64,000 bases of DNA from Golubevia sp. BC0850 (taxonomy: Eukaryota; Basidiomycota; Exobasidiomycetes; Golubeviales; Golubeviaceae), in assembly GCA_012976225.1 (NCBI GenBank), contig JAAVVG010000014.1:496001-560000 (forward strand), read 5' to 3'. Positions 44,578 to 57,000 of the stretch are shown here, one piece after another; positions within the stretch are counted from its first letter, which is position 1; every line of letters starts with the position of its first letter. The notes below the pieces were generated by a model. The model was not told where the DNA came from. It saw nothing but the letters and a program-made list of their open reading frames with translations, and did no database searches. The position numbers and the translations under genes are program-made.

Positions 44578-46264
44578 TTAAGAGATTGGAGGGGGGAATA
44601 AAAGCCCCTCGTCACAGATGCAAAGGATTGCTACAAAAGATCTTTGATGCGAAATCTCATCATAGTACATCGGAAGCAGATTTTGAAAGTTTCGGTTTGG
44701 ATCTCTCATGCTTGAAGTTGTAACATAAAACAGAACAAAGTCTACGTTCGGCAAATCTCTGACTACGTCGTTCACACCTTTGCCTGATACCTCGCATTCC
44801 AGATCCTAACCATCCCATCCGCCACGTTGTCCTTCAACAAACAATCCGACAATTCCCTGAGCTCGTGGTCCGACTCTTCTCTGGCCGCTTCCCCAAGCTC
44901 CAAGATGTCTTGCTTCTCGAGGCACCGAAAGAGATTTCTAGAGTGGATTTGTTGAAGGTAAGAGAAGAGCTTGTGAACAGGATTGTCTAATTCGAGCCTA
45001 TAGAAGTAAGGAGCTGAAGGAATTGAAGCAACGGAAGGAAGAAGTTGTTCCAGAACTTGATGACAAGACAGAAATTGAGAAGTGTCGACCAATTCTAGTT
45101 GCGTCTTGTGAGCCTTCTCCAATCCCATATATCCATAACAGACGAGACTTTGGAGGTTTGACGAAAGCTGAATAAGTTTAATCGCTGCTCTCAACTGCCG
45201 ATCTTGGCACTCGAAATGATCCCGGAAGAAACTAGGACTGGCGATGCGAAGTGTCTGAAGAGACGGCGCCAGCAACCAGATCGGCGATTTGGGGAGAGCA
45301 ACGAAAAAAGGAAGAGGAGAAGGATCAGTAATAGAAGATCGAATGACACAAGCTCAGTCTACTCACGAATCGGAGAACTACTTGCCGATCCAGTCAGAAA
45401 ATCTTCGTCGCAAGCAGAGAGACTGAGCTCAAGGCTCTGTAAAGAGCCATGAGCTGCTACGGCTTTGATTGTAGAAGTGCATGTTGGGACGTGAAAGGAT
45501 TGCCAGTGAAGGTGTTGAAGTCTAGTGAGCTTGGAGAAGATGGCAGTCAGAGCCTCTTTTAAATCGGTAGGACCTTGATGATCTCGTCCATTCCAGTTCC
45601 ATCAGGTCCTATAGTGGCATAGTCCCTTTTCAAGAGGAAGATCTTGTGCTCCAGATCCTCGGTAATCTCCATTTCTGCGTCGTAAGCTTCATCAGAGCTT
45701 TCACTTTCGTTGTCGTCCTCCTCTCTCTCTCTCCTTCTCAACTCCGCCTCTTGATGGGCTTCTTCCACCTTTTCCTTGATAGATTCTACCCTAGAAGTGA
45801 AAAGTACAGGCATCACATCAGAGGGATTAAAGTGCCGAGTGACTGTCATACAGAAGTAATCCAGACGACAACTGTGAGTAAAAACTCCCAAGCCAGGATT
45901 GACCTCTAGAAGTTTCCAGAGCCGACCGATCTTCTTGATCCTTGTGAGGATGATCGTCCCGAAGATCCGCTCCAGAGAGAGTTCCCTGAATCGCTTCGAG
46001 ACGAGAGAGATTGCTAGAATGGAACGCCAGTTTTCCCGACCCTGGATGCGGCCAATACTTTTCTCTAGTCCTGGAAGTGGTGGCGTATATCTGAGGAGTA
46101 GGATTTGATAAGGTTCCCTACCTGTACAGAGGTAGTCCAGAACGGTACTAGCGATATAGAGAAGTGATGTTCGCTGGTGAGCACAATGAGCTTTGAACCA
46201 TCGGTCATCTCAGAATTGGCTCACCAAGGACGTCTCTTGGGAATTGGTTGATAGACACCTTCAT
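44578..46264 (-). pseudogene. Second damaged F-box/LRR gene
   Basis: The minus strand begins with a good F-box start (MKVSINQFPRDVL, exon 46264-46225) and then the core ILAISLVSKRFRELSLERIFGTI followed by WKLLEVNPGLGVFTHSC. An acidic linker follows, then leucine-rich coding. The reading shifts frame near 45580 (DEIIK to DLKEALTAIFSKLTRLQHLHW), does not join cleanly near 45250, and shifts again near 44780 (NARYQ to GVNDVVRDLPNVDFVLFY). Exon 2 near 46130-46190 also has no phase that fits. An intron of 49 nt could remove the first shift but would delete clearly repeat-like sequence. An intact protein would be an SCF ubiquitin-ligase adaptor. Sequence errors or unusual introns remain possible. 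Confidence 0.5.
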
Positions 46265-46465
46265 TCTGGATGAGATGAATTAATTGTCGTTGGAGTATGG
46301 AGTCGTTGAGAGGAGAGAATTGGAGAGGTGGGCGACAACAATCTTGACCTTCATCAACAGCCTATCATCAAGTGATTAATCGGAGACTTGAATTACGATC
46401 CAAGTTGGTCTCATTGAATCAAGGAGAGTAATGGAAACAATAATCAAGCCAACCAGCTTGAAACA
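46265..46465. promoter_or_regulatory. Divergent spacer: F-box pseudogene and Zn2Cys6 factor
   Basis: These 201 bases separate two opposite ATGs. No specific element is recognised. Confidence 0.4.
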
Positions 46466-49397
46466 ATGACGAACTCAGATAATGGAGCTCCTTCTCCTTC
46501 ATTTCCACCTCTACCATCAAGTTCAACTGCAACTAGTTCTGCTTTCTCTTTGAGAAGTTCACCTCCTTCTGCCCCTCAATTAGTAGCTCAAGGTTTACTT
46601 TTTAGCAGGCAACCTTTCAATTCTTCTTTCAATCATTCAACTTCAAATCCAAGCCATTATCATTATCCAAACCCAAATCCCAATAGTCCATCTACAAGTA
46701 CAAGTACAAGTGCAGCTCAATCTTCCAATTCCTACCCTCAACATCTCACCTCTTACCCTCAATCACAGTCTCAGATTCAAAAAGCTGCAGGTACAGGCAC
46801 CAAGAGGAAGGCTTCCAACCAATCCATTAATCAGCCAAGCCCAGAGCGAACTGCTGCTTCTTCTGCCTCAAATTCGGTACCCCCAGAGAAGAAAGTTTCC
46901 TGTTTGGAATGTAGAACTTCAAAGGTGAGTTCCAATTTCGGAAGTGAGAGGAATCTGGCGATCAGGCGGAGGAAACTTTAGAAAGAGCCCAGCAGTCTCA
47001 CCCAATTCCTATCTCTGCTGCCCAATGTTCCTAGGTGAAATGTTCTGGTCAACCAACTGAAGATTCGGTAGAATCCTCCTGTACTAGATGCAAAAGAATG
47101 GGAAGAGACTGTATCTTCGAAAAGCACAAAAGAGGTAGAAAACCAGAGAAGATTAAGTTCAAAGAATTAGAGAAGAGTTTTCAATCCATTGAGAAAGCTT
47201 TAGAGGATCTTAGGAAGCTTCAAAAGGAAGGAAGTGGTGGTGGAAATCAAGATGTTGGGGGATTAGAGGACGAAGAAGCAGATTTAGATTTGGAATTAGA
47301 AGAAGATGCAGGGAGAAAACCCAAAAGACCTAAGAAATCAACGAATCGAATCACTACTTCTAGTAGACTTATTCAACAAGAAGAAATTCAGAGTAGGATT
47401 GAAGACGATTTAGAACATACTAGAAGGATGATGAGTGTCGATGAAGGAAAGGATCTCGGAGTTCATTCTTCGAGTAATCCACTTGGGCTTTTGGCTCAAG
47501 CTGGAGAGAATGCTAGAGAATCCGAAACTACTGACAGGATTATCGGAACTGGAAGTCTTGGGAGTCAGAGAGGATCAAATGGAAGACTAAGTTTCAACAA
47601 TGAATCTATTTCCTCAAGGAACTCAATTCATTCAATCGGAGCTAGCTCTACATCTTATTTCACTACTGGAATTTACTCTTCCAAACTAGACATTGGACCG
47701 AGATTTGATCCAATCGACTTAAGAATCCTGTCAATCTCAAAAGCAGAGCAACTGTTCGACTTCTTCATGGCAAATCTCGATTCTGTCATCACTCTGTTAG
47801 ATCCAATCGGCTTACACACCTTCGAATATGTTAAGAGTCATTCGAGTCTATTGTTGACTTCCATCTCTGCATTGAGTTGCCGATTCATGAATGAAGCAGG
47901 GGCCGATCAATTGACACAGAGGCTGGATGATCACGTCAAGCAAACTTTGCTTCCAGCGATCCTATTGGAAGGCTACCGGTGAGTCAAGCCAGTTGGGAGT
48001 ATGGGATGCATTCCTCCATCTCCAAGCTGTCTCTATAGATCTCTCATCTCAACCCACCTCCTTTCTCTTCTACCCGCAGATCGGTCGAAATCGCCCAAGC
48101 CCTGATCATTCTTCCAGCCTTTCATCCAGCTACTGCGACTCTAGCAGATGATAGATCTTTCTCTCTACTAGGTTATGGAATCCGGATTGCAGCGGAGCTG
48201 GACATGAATGCTCGACTGCTCTCTTTAGATGCTGAGAGGGAGAACAAGGATGAGCTTCTGATTCGAAAATTGAGGAATCGAGAAAGGACGCAAATGAATC
48301 TCTGGTTATTCGAACAGAGTCTCTCGAATCATACAGGAAGGAAATCAACTCTCGGTTTGGATCCAATCATTCTGGGATCGGCGAACTGGTTTACAGAGAG
48401 CAGATTCGCTCTTCCTTCTGATGAAGCGATAGTAGCTGTAATTCAACTGAGGAGAATAATCTCTAGGAACTTCGATTACTTTGATGGCATTCAACAGACG
48501 AATAGCTTCATTGAGATGAATTTATTGAATGGAGAAGGCAAGGTTGGAGCTGAAGGAATCAATGAGACAAACCAGGACGATCAGGAACATCTAGAGAAGC
48601 TGAGAAAGTTTAAGGAACAGCAGAATTTTCAACTCGATTTCTTCAAGCGCAGTTGTGACGCGGATCTAGAGTTTTGGAGCGCCACGTTCTCGAGATCAGC
48701 CTCAAAATCTTTGCTAGAGGGTACTTCCTCTTCTCCAACTCCGTATCGATTAGCAAATTCGGAACTGTATTTTAACTACGCCAAGATCCTTCTGAACTCT
48801 CTCGTTCTACGAAACACTCATTTATTAGCTCCTCAAGTCTCAGAGCTTCTTTATCGAGAATCTTACGCCTCTTCCATCAACTACCTTACACTCTTCCTGG
48901 AAAGGATGCTACCAGATCAACAGATTAACTACTGTCATAATTCAGCAATCGTTACTGTCGTTTACGTCTCAGTCTTCTCTTTAAAGCTAGTCGGATTGGA
49001 TGCGAATCTCTACCCTTACATCGAGGTTTCAAAACTTCTGGACCTGATCCGGCAAGTTCAAGCCGCCCTCGAACAAGCTGGCAAAGTTACACCTCATAGA
49101 AATGGAACATCTACCAGCTACGCTCCTTATTTGAAGATGGTCCTAGAACGAGTCATCAATTCTCCAGAGACGCCGTTCCAGATCAACGTTCCTTTGTCTT
49201 CTGCGTCTATGTTCCAAGCTGGACCGTCTGGAGTTCAGTTTCAGTCCTTCAATTCAGACATCTTCTTGGCGAATCCAAATGAGGTACCCTCGGAATTCAA
49301 TCGGCCAGGGGAAAGTTTCGACCAGGCGATGGAAAGGCTCATGGGGGACAGTCTCTTCTCGGATCTCTCTGATCTCCACTTCACTGCTCCATCCTAA
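46466..49397 (+). CDS. Zn2Cys6 binuclear cluster transcription factor
   Basis: This is a fungal nuclear DNA-binding regulator. Exons 46466-46924, 47035-47978 and 48080-49397 give 906 residues. Residues 1-140 are Ser/Pro-rich. The zinc cluster at about 145-180 (SCLECRTSKVKCSG, then CTRCKRMGRDCIF) has the six cysteines, with the long loop between Cys3 and Cys4 and an intron between Cys2 and Cys3. A basic patch (KHKRGRKPEKIKF) and a coiled coil (ELEKSFQSIEKALEDLRKLQ) follow as linker and dimerisation helix. An acidic stretch lies near 225-240. The C-terminal half (from LFDFFMANLDSVITLLDP) looks like the fungal-specific middle-homology domain. Target genes are unknown. It is convergent with the flavin oxidoreductase at 156 bp. 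Confidence 0.92.
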
Positions 49398-49553
49398 TCA
49401 CGGCCAATCAGAATTTCTACCTAGTTTTCTGTCGCTGCCCCTATTTCCCAATTATCTCATCTGACAATTGTATACTACGTTTATCATTCTTACGAGCAAT
49501 CACGAGCGTATTCACCTTTTCACCGCAGATCCTCAGTTGTTCGTTTTATCTAT

Positions 49554-51944
49554 TCAATTACAGTCGAGCGCTTCAAAATTGAAGTGGCTATATCCTGCTC
49601 GAATCGGATAATCTCTCAAGCTCTCGCTTTCCGAATCTGACTCTGATCCTCCTACTTTGCCAATCGTCTCGACTCTCCTCTTCTCGGACTGACTCTCTGA
49701 CCCATCTTCTTCAACTTGAACTAGTTCTTCGAGTCTTCTCGCAACACGATCAGCGGCTTCCCTCATTCCTCCCAGATTTCCCGCCGCTGGACCAATCTGT
49801 TGATATGGAAGACAGGTGAATGTAAAGTCAGTGTGGATTCGAATTTCGGCTGAGAATCTTCAGAAAGCAGGGGTTTGACTCACCTGCATTCCACTGGCAG
49901 CTCCTATCATGAAGTATGGTAGTTCCTTCCCCCATTGCAAGTCTTCAGTCAAGACTGGCAAACCTCCTACGACTCTCAATGGATGCCGTTCCTTGATTTC
50001 CTTCATGAAAGGAAGACTAGTGAAGTCTAGATGGGCTCCAGTTGCTGCCACGCAGAAGCTAACCTTCTCCTGAGTCTCTTCGACTCTTTCTCCTTCTTTA
50101 GTAGATTCGGAAGAAGAAGGGGAGATCTTGGAATTGCGACCGTTCTTGATGGATGGCAAAGTGCGCTTGAAGGTAAGATTCCATTCCTGAGCTTCTTGGT
50201 CCCAACTTGCGGACGAGATTTCCGTGTGAGTCAGAATTTGAAGTCGACCAGCACTCTCGTGAGAAGCTAGTAGCTTTTGATAGGGAGGCGTGATTGAACC
50301 ACCCTGTCTCGCAGACTTCAACATTTCAAGTCTGAGTTCTGGATCGTCTTCTTGCCAGAAGCGCATCTGGAAAGAGGAGAAGGTATGAATGTCACTTCTC
50401 TTCCCTCTCGAAGAAGCTCCAGGCAACTCACCTTCTCCAGATTCGAATACCTTCCCATCCATTCGAGTCCAACATCAAAGGGCTTCACCTTCAAGTGTCC
50501 TCTCATTATGAGAATTACCTTCGTAAATCCTCTTCGAAGACTCAGATCCGCGATCTGCGCTGAAGTCAAACCTCCTCCGATGACGCAGATTGTCTTCGAT
50601 TCTCCGCCTTTGATCTTTGTTTGAAGTAAGGTGTTTGGAAACTTGTGGTCTGGTAGAGTCAAAGTTGAAGCATGGCACCAGCCTGGACCACTCCAGGCAG
50701 GGGTAGATGGAGTTGATTCTCCGCTTTTAGAAGGTCGTTTGGAAGGTGGGTTCAGGACGCTCGGAACAGCTGGCTTTCCTCCAGTTCCGACAGCACTAAC
50801 GACTGCCTTGGCTCCAATCTTAACTCCACTAGAGGTCTCTATACAGAATCCAGGCAGTCTCTCCCATCCTTCTACATGTAGCTCTCCATAAGAAAGGTTC
50901 GAGATCTCTCCTTTGACCGTCATCACAGCTTTTGAAGCCTCGACGTTCGACGAGACGACAGGATGAGCTAGACCGTCTTCCACTGATCTCCATTTGGCAT
51001 CCGGATCCAATCCATGTCTTCGGATGACATCTTCGTCGATGAAGTCTCTGAACAGTTTGGTTGAAGGAGTGAAGTAGTCTTGACGATCCCTTTCGTTCAC
51101 TGCAGGTCCGATGCTCTTGTGAGACCTAGAGTGTTTCTTGTTCTTGTGCTTCGAGATCTCTTTTCCTACTACATTAGCTATCTCAGCTAGATCTGGCTTG
51201 GAATCTGGATTAGAGTTGGAAGTCTCTCTGAATCGAGATGAAGCTTGCTTCTTGGACGTCCTGCCTCTGAAACACGGCTCGCACGCTGAGATGGAGTTCC
51301 TTGAGAGAATCGAAAGCAGAGTTGTTGGACATGCTCGAGAATCTCTTCCAGTACGAGAAGAAAAGGAGAGCAGTGCATCTAGATCCGGAGAGGGGTGGAA
51401 GAATAGAGGAGAGCGAAGATCTGGGTGGCGACGACGAAAGAAATGGATGGTCAGTTGAGCTGCCTTTTGACGCCTTGAAAACAAAGGATGGAAACTCACA
51501 TTCGATAGAATAGCTCTTGAAAGCTCTATCCCAAGCTGAAAGCCAACCTCCAAGCTTGTCTATGACTAAGATTTTCATCTGACCGTCACAGGGGCAGTCG
51601 TCCTCCAGCCCATTAGCTTTCCCAGTCAGAATCTTCTCCTCCCCTCTTCCAGTCTTCTTGGTCTTGAGCTTCGGGACCTTACTTACACCTCCGTTCTTCT
51701 TGAGTAAGAAGTGTAGGTGACGATGCTCATCTTCGGTGTAAAGCGCAGCAGGTCTTAATGATAGGATCCTAGCGACCAGAGCCAGAGCAGCTGGACCAGA
51801 ACCTATGATCACGAGATCGAACAGATGAGTGGAAGGAATGGAAGTTGGAATAGCTTGCTTGTTTGCTGGAGGAGGTAGTGTCAGCTCAGAAATTTCGAGA
51901 GGAGCTGTGGATAAAGTTGGAGTGAGTCGATGAGGAGCTAGCAT
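49554..51944 (-). CDS. FAD/NAD(P)-binding monooxygenase-like oxidoreductase
   Basis: Exons 51944-51500, 51420-50432, 50366-49884 and 49796-49554 give 719 residues. The FAD motif is DLVIIGSGPAALALVARIL and the NAD(P) motif is KTICVIGGGLTSAQIADLSLRRG. LRSPLFFHPSPD crosses the first splice. VGKEISKHK, DYFTPSTKLFRDFIDE and MRFWQEDDPELRLEM resemble the N-hydroxylase/OSGIN-like group (SidA-related flavoproteins and animal OSGIN1/2). IGAASGMQIGPAAGNLGGMREAADRV closes the FAD domain, and an acidic Ser-rich tail ends the protein. The substrate is unknown, and a siderophore role should not be assumed. The frame is open upstream of the ATG to an acceptor-like site near 51990, so a further 5' exon is possible. 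Confidence 0.8.
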
Positions 51945-52748
51945 CTCGAAGACAGGAGTGATTGCTGGAGTAGATGAGAGGGCTCTGAGATCTGGAAAAA
52001 GTATGATCTAGTAAGGATATTATTGAAGAAGAATGGTCAAGAAGTCAAGAACGAATTTATCGCTTTTGAAGGGATCGATGCCTTAACCCTTAAGTTGCTA
52101 CTGGAGCGGTCTCTAGGTCTCGTCGGTGGAGTAAGATGATCATCACGTCTTTCTCGTCCTATCAATTCTGAGACCTTTGAGGTTCCCGAACTGGGCAGAA
52201 CCTTCTAAGAAGCAGGAAGACAGGGTTACTGCATCCATCTGGTACTAAATCGGGTGGTAAGGTGAGGTAAACCACCTCACAGACACGTCCTTGCGGTGCC
52301 CTTCTCCAGTCTTTCAGCATCCAACATGAGATCGTGAGATTTCAGAACGTCCATTTATCGTTCGAGCGGGCTCTTGAAAGCGTCGAGCCGGCGCTGGAAG
52401 ATTGTTGCCACCGAATCGTGTTGCTTCGGTCTGTTCATTGCCTCCCAAAGTTTAGAATGCTTTGATGATACCATTGAGAGACGATGTTCAATTGATTCTT
52501 TTTGGTAGAATGTACAAGAGAAGGAAGAGCCATGTAAAATAGAGTGAAGAACTTCCGGTCCCTTGGGAGAGACGGGCGAGATGGTCCATCAAGATTGAGA
52601 AGCTCTCAAGGAAAGTGTTGTCGATGAAATGGGTTGGAGGAGTGAGTACAGTAGCGTAGTCTTCACGAGGCAAGATGATCTGATCAAATTGAAAGAAGAT
52701 CCCCTCTGTTTTCTCCTCTGATGTCCTCTTCTAGATGAATTCCTTTGC
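51945..52748. promoter_or_regulatory. Upstream region of the flavin oxidoreductase
   Basis: These 804 bases lie between GNA1 (3' end) and the oxidoreductase (5' end), both on the minus strand. A 7-bp inverted repeat, GTGAGGT and ACCTCAC with a 5-base spacer, sits at 52262-52280. An open frame at 52488-52673 ends in a hydrophobic stretch but has no supporting start or splice. Confidence 0.4.
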
Positions 52749-53942
52749 CTAATGCTTTGAAGCTGCACTTGGAGCATATTTAGCCTTTAGAGAGTGACGA
52801 GACATCATTGAAGAGGGGTGGGGAGAGGAAGTCAGTACATTGAGACTGGCTTCTAAAGGTGAAGGAGGAGAAAAGGATTCTGAGAGAGAGAGGGAGGAGA
52901 CTCACCATTTCGACACCAGCTAGCTTGTAACTGACATTCGGAAAAGAATCGGGTGAAAGGAGGGATTAAGGTTGGGTTTAAGAGTCAGGAAACAGAATAA
53001 AAGGTAAACCTCAAGAGGTAGGTGGGAATCGAGAAGGGGGGAACTCGAACCAGTCACTTCCTTCGGCTTCTGAAACTTACCCGCATTTCTCGTAGAAGCC
53101 TATTTGAAGAAATATAAGAGGAAAACAATGCAAGAATAGAAATTGGGTCAGATACAAAGATAGTAATCAGTAGTACGAGTGGAATAGGATCATTTGGCCC
53201 GAGTTCTTCTCCAGCACTCGAACTTGAACAGAAGAAGATATCAATCTGTCACTCAGAATGGCTTCCAATAGCAATACTAAGCATCTTGATCGAGCAGTTG
53301 AAGCTCACAGCACCTTCGCATCGGCTTTCCACTTCACCTTCACACTCATTCTGCTCCCTCTCCTCTCAATCGATCCTCTCTCAACCCTTCTGAACCCACC
53401 CTTATTCTCCTCACTACAGTCCAAAATGGTCTTGTAAGCACCAGTACCTTCCGCCACCAAGGTCAAAACATTGATGATCCTCTTTCCCAACCCTTTCCCT
53501 TGAACGTTTTTATCAACTGCGATATCTTCAATATGAGCAGCGCTAGCCAAGCCTCTGATGAACTTGAGTTCCAAGAAGACAGTTCCACAGGCTACCATTT
53601 GATCAGTCTCTTTGGAAATGATGACGATAGGAAAATAAGTTGAAGCAGAAGAGGAAGATGATTTCATGGTTCTAAATCGGTTTACCCAAGCTTCTTCACC
53701 TGGATCTGGAGCTTGAGTTAGAACTGATAGGAGTGTAATATGTCCTCTTCGATAATCTGTTGAAGATAATGGTCGAACCTGGTTAGAGGAGAGGGAGAGT
53801 TGGATCTATCAGTGGCTTATCTCTAAGGCAAAGTGAGGTGAGAACTTACATGTAAATCTTCTGGTAGGCCTTGTAAAGCTTCTTTTGGAATCAAAGCAGC
53901 ACTGAATGCTAATTCAAGATCTGAGTCTGGCGTGAATGTCAT
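52749..53942 (-). CDS. GNA1: Glucosamine-6-phosphate N-acetyltransferase
   Basis: GNA1 acetylates glucosamine-6-phosphate with acetyl-CoA, a step toward UDP-GlcNAc, chitin and glycan synthesis. Exons 53942-53850, 53778-53400, 53099-53081, 52930-52906 and 52784-52749 give 183 residues, the normal size. The GNAT fold shows VACGTVFLELKFIRGLASAAHIEDIAVD, the acetyl-CoA loop VQGKGLGKRIINVL and TILDCSEENKGFYEKCGYKLAGVEM. The last three exons have 19, 25 and 36 nt and are placed by this conserved C-terminal motif. Reading through the exon 2 donor (GTGGGT) would give an unrelated Arg/Ser-rich tail. It is divergent from STT4 with 140 bp between starts. Confidence 0.94.
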
Positions 53943-54082
53943 CCTGTCTTGCTGAGAGTTGGAGTGGAGAGGAGTTGAGCTTAGCTTTCACTTTCACGCT
54001 TGGAGAATAAGCACCTCCTTCTGAACTGCAACTCCATCCAAGAATAGGAAAGAATTGAGCACCCCCAACTCAATTTCCAATC
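53943..54082. promoter_or_regulatory. Bidirectional promoter of GNA1 and STT4
   Basis: A 140-bp spacer lies between two divergent start codons. Given such a short distance, the two essential genes must share core promoter DNA. Confidence 0.55.
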
Positions 54083-57000
54083 ATGGATAGGTAAGTATCA
54101 CTTTTCTATTCTATTCTCTGATCCTCAGCCTTCAGTCACTCACTCGAGCCTCATGCCATTCTCCCAACCTCGCAGCCTCGATCTCGCAACCCACCAGCTC
54201 ATCTTGAACTCTTTGGCTCTCAACTTAGCTGAAGATGCTAACAATGGAACCTTATCTCAACAAGATTCTGATTTCTTCAGAAACGCAGCAGCTTCAACTT
54301 CCAAGGTCAAAGGGAATGATGCTTATCTCGTGAGTGGCTTCATCCAGATTGCTGAAAGGTCGGGGTCAGAGGAAGATGGAGATGGGACATAGTCACGCAG
54401 CAACCTCTGCGGTGATCCTTCCGACAAGAGGCTGGTGGAATTCAGATCAGGAATCATTTTCTATCCTATGATTCGTGATCAGGTTGAGCATGGTCTCCTC
54501 ACCATCGCACCCACCTTTCCGATAGCTGATAGCCCCCCCCCCTTCACCTCCTCCTGCACTACAGAGTGCCGCTGCTGTTCGCACTCAAATCGGATTGGCT
54601 CTATTTGTTTCTTCAATCTCCACCGCTTCTTCGTCTACCACTCACACCATCGATAAAGGAGCTGACGAGCATCTATCTCCAGTCTTGGATGATCTTCTCT
54701 CCTTCTTCAAGAGGGTCCCCTCAATGGAGATCGAAAGTGGAATGAATTGGTCTGATTGGCCACTACCAGATCAACTCTCCTTCGCCGTCACCAGCAGCTT
54801 GCTTCGTATCGCAAGTAGTGCTTCTCAACATAGGGTTCGCTGCATCGAAGGAATTCTCAACTTCGCAGAGACTTTATCTCATTCAATCGATGCCAAGTCA
54901 GCTGACGCTCACGTCTTAGCTACTCGTTTATTGCCTTTGTTTCATGGTCTCTACAGAGCTGTGGCTTCGGTAGTATTCGCTTGGAACATGTCAGAGTTCT
55001 CTCGTTTGGCAGTTGCCATCGTTCCTCTAGCTGGACCTGCTCAAACTACTAGAAGATTGAACGACGTGCTATTGGTTCTACCTGAACAAACTTCTGCTAG
55101 AGCTCAAGGGTCAAGAGCTACTAGACGTAAACCAAAGAAGGCTACGATCAGACCAGCAGAGGAGGACGATAGATCAGATGGATCTGTAGATACCTTCTTC
55201 TCAGGAGATGAAGCAGATGAAGATGACGATGAGGAAGGGATTCAAAATCCAATTCTCTACGCCAATGGAACTGACGAACCCGGAAACGAGTACTACGAGT
55301 TCAGAATGTCTCTTTTGAGTCACTATCGTAAAGTCGGAAGACCTCTCTCTGGTCATTTCGTCCTCTGTGCTGCTGTAGAGATCCTCTCTTCAGTTCTAGC
55401 TCAAGCTTTGGCGGTCGATGCCAAGCCACCTATCAAGGACTTCGGAGACTATCAAAAGGCAGGATTGGATCAAAGCAAGCTAGACCCTTCCAAGCAGTCT
55501 CAAGCAGAGCTCTTCGACAGCACCGACTCGAAGAAGGAGGCCTCTTTTAAGGATCCCTCGGACAGCACCAGAGCTACCAAGAAGGCTTGGGCAGCTCTGC
55601 TTCGCTACTCGGTCAACTCCTTCGATGGAAACCTCTCAGCTTCGTCTCCTAGCGCTGCCCCAGCTCGTACCGGATCTAGGTTCTTACCCTCTGTTCTGGG
55701 TGGAGGAAACTCTAGCGCCGCCTTTGGAGACGATTCAGGAGCTGGTGATGGAGAATCTATCGCATCTGCTCTTCGTGCAGCCAGTCGTGCCTACCACGAT
55801 CTTCAACGCTTCATCGAAAACGAAGGAAACAAACGTGGAGAGCTCTTTGTCGATCTTTACGCTCTCGAGATTCTAAGCGAGGCCCTCAAGCTAGGTTCTC
55901 TATGCTCTGTTGCCCAAGCTAGAATCTCAGGAGGTTCGGTAGACTCTCACGTCATGGTCCGTATTCGCTCTCTCTTGAGCGATCAAGCCATCGTCCACGA
56001 ACCAGTCGTCCAAGGTTCAGCTCTTCAATGTGTCGGAGTATTGGTTCAAAACTTTCCAGCAGTGGCTCTCCCAATGACCACTCAACTGCGTCGTTTTGTC
56101 ACCTCTCCTCTACCAATGTTCGAGGTCGCCGCTCCAACCGACTCCAAGTTTCCAACAGTTTCTCCAATCCTAGCTTCTGCCGCCAAGTGCCTCGCCACCT
56201 GCGTCACCATCGCTCCCGGAGACGATCTGTTGGTTTCCACGATGTACACCCTGCTCAACTACCTAGGAAAAGATGCCAGTACTGGAGGATTCGCAGCAGG
56301 AGGAGCTGCCGGAGGAGCCATGTCGGTTCGTAGCGGAGCTGGAGGAACCACCAGAGGAGGAGTCATGGGTCGTGACTATCTTGGTGTCGGACATTCTGCT
56401 ACTCAAGGATCATTTGCAAGTCGTAACGATGAGCAAAAGCGTTTCATCAACATGAGCACCATCGGAATGGTCTCACGTCTAGCTCTCGAGGTTGGAAAGC
56501 CAGAAGTCACTGCCTTGACAATTTCGATGCTACTTCAACGTCTACGTACTTCCGATGCCGCCGCCGAAAGAGCCATTCTCAACAACTTGGTTCCGCTGGC
56601 TTTAACAGCTCCAAAGAGCGCTTACATCGACGTCATCAGAGCTTTCACCAACCTCTCAAGAACCTCAATCGCCGACTCTGCTGATCGCAAGAATGGAGAA
56701 GTCTCTTCTGTTCAAGCTGTTCAACTCAGACTCGCCAAAGGTCTTGGAAGATTGGACGAGAAGGAGGATAGAGACGAGGGAGTCACCAACGCCAATTCCA
56801 ACGACGCCAACAGAGAGAGCGAAGATGCTGCTCACACCGGAGGTAGAAAGGAACTCTTCTTGGTCGAATTACTTCAACTGTTCGCCGAGAAAGGTATCCA
56901 GCTGCAGACTACCACTGCCGCTGCTAGATCCAAGGAAGAGTTGTCAGAATTGACTTCTGATCTCGCCGATCTCTTACCAGTCATCGCCTCTCTGTTATCT

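Noticed and set aside
44500-49400. A secondary-metabolite cluster made of decarboxylase, transcription factor and flavin oxidoreductase
   Set aside because: No core synthase is present, the genes are interrupted by housekeeping genes, and the oxidoreductase is of a broadly conserved type.
52488-52673. Small minus-strand frame ending in a hydrophobic stretch (SSLYFTWLFLLLYIL)
   Set aside because: It lies just past the GNA1 stop, has no ATG with a supporting splice, and no recognised relatives; probably 3' untranslated sequence.
53031-53070. Minus-strand GGTTCGAGTTC, a tRNA B-box match
   Set aside because: There is no matching T stem or A box, and it lies next to a GNA1 exon.
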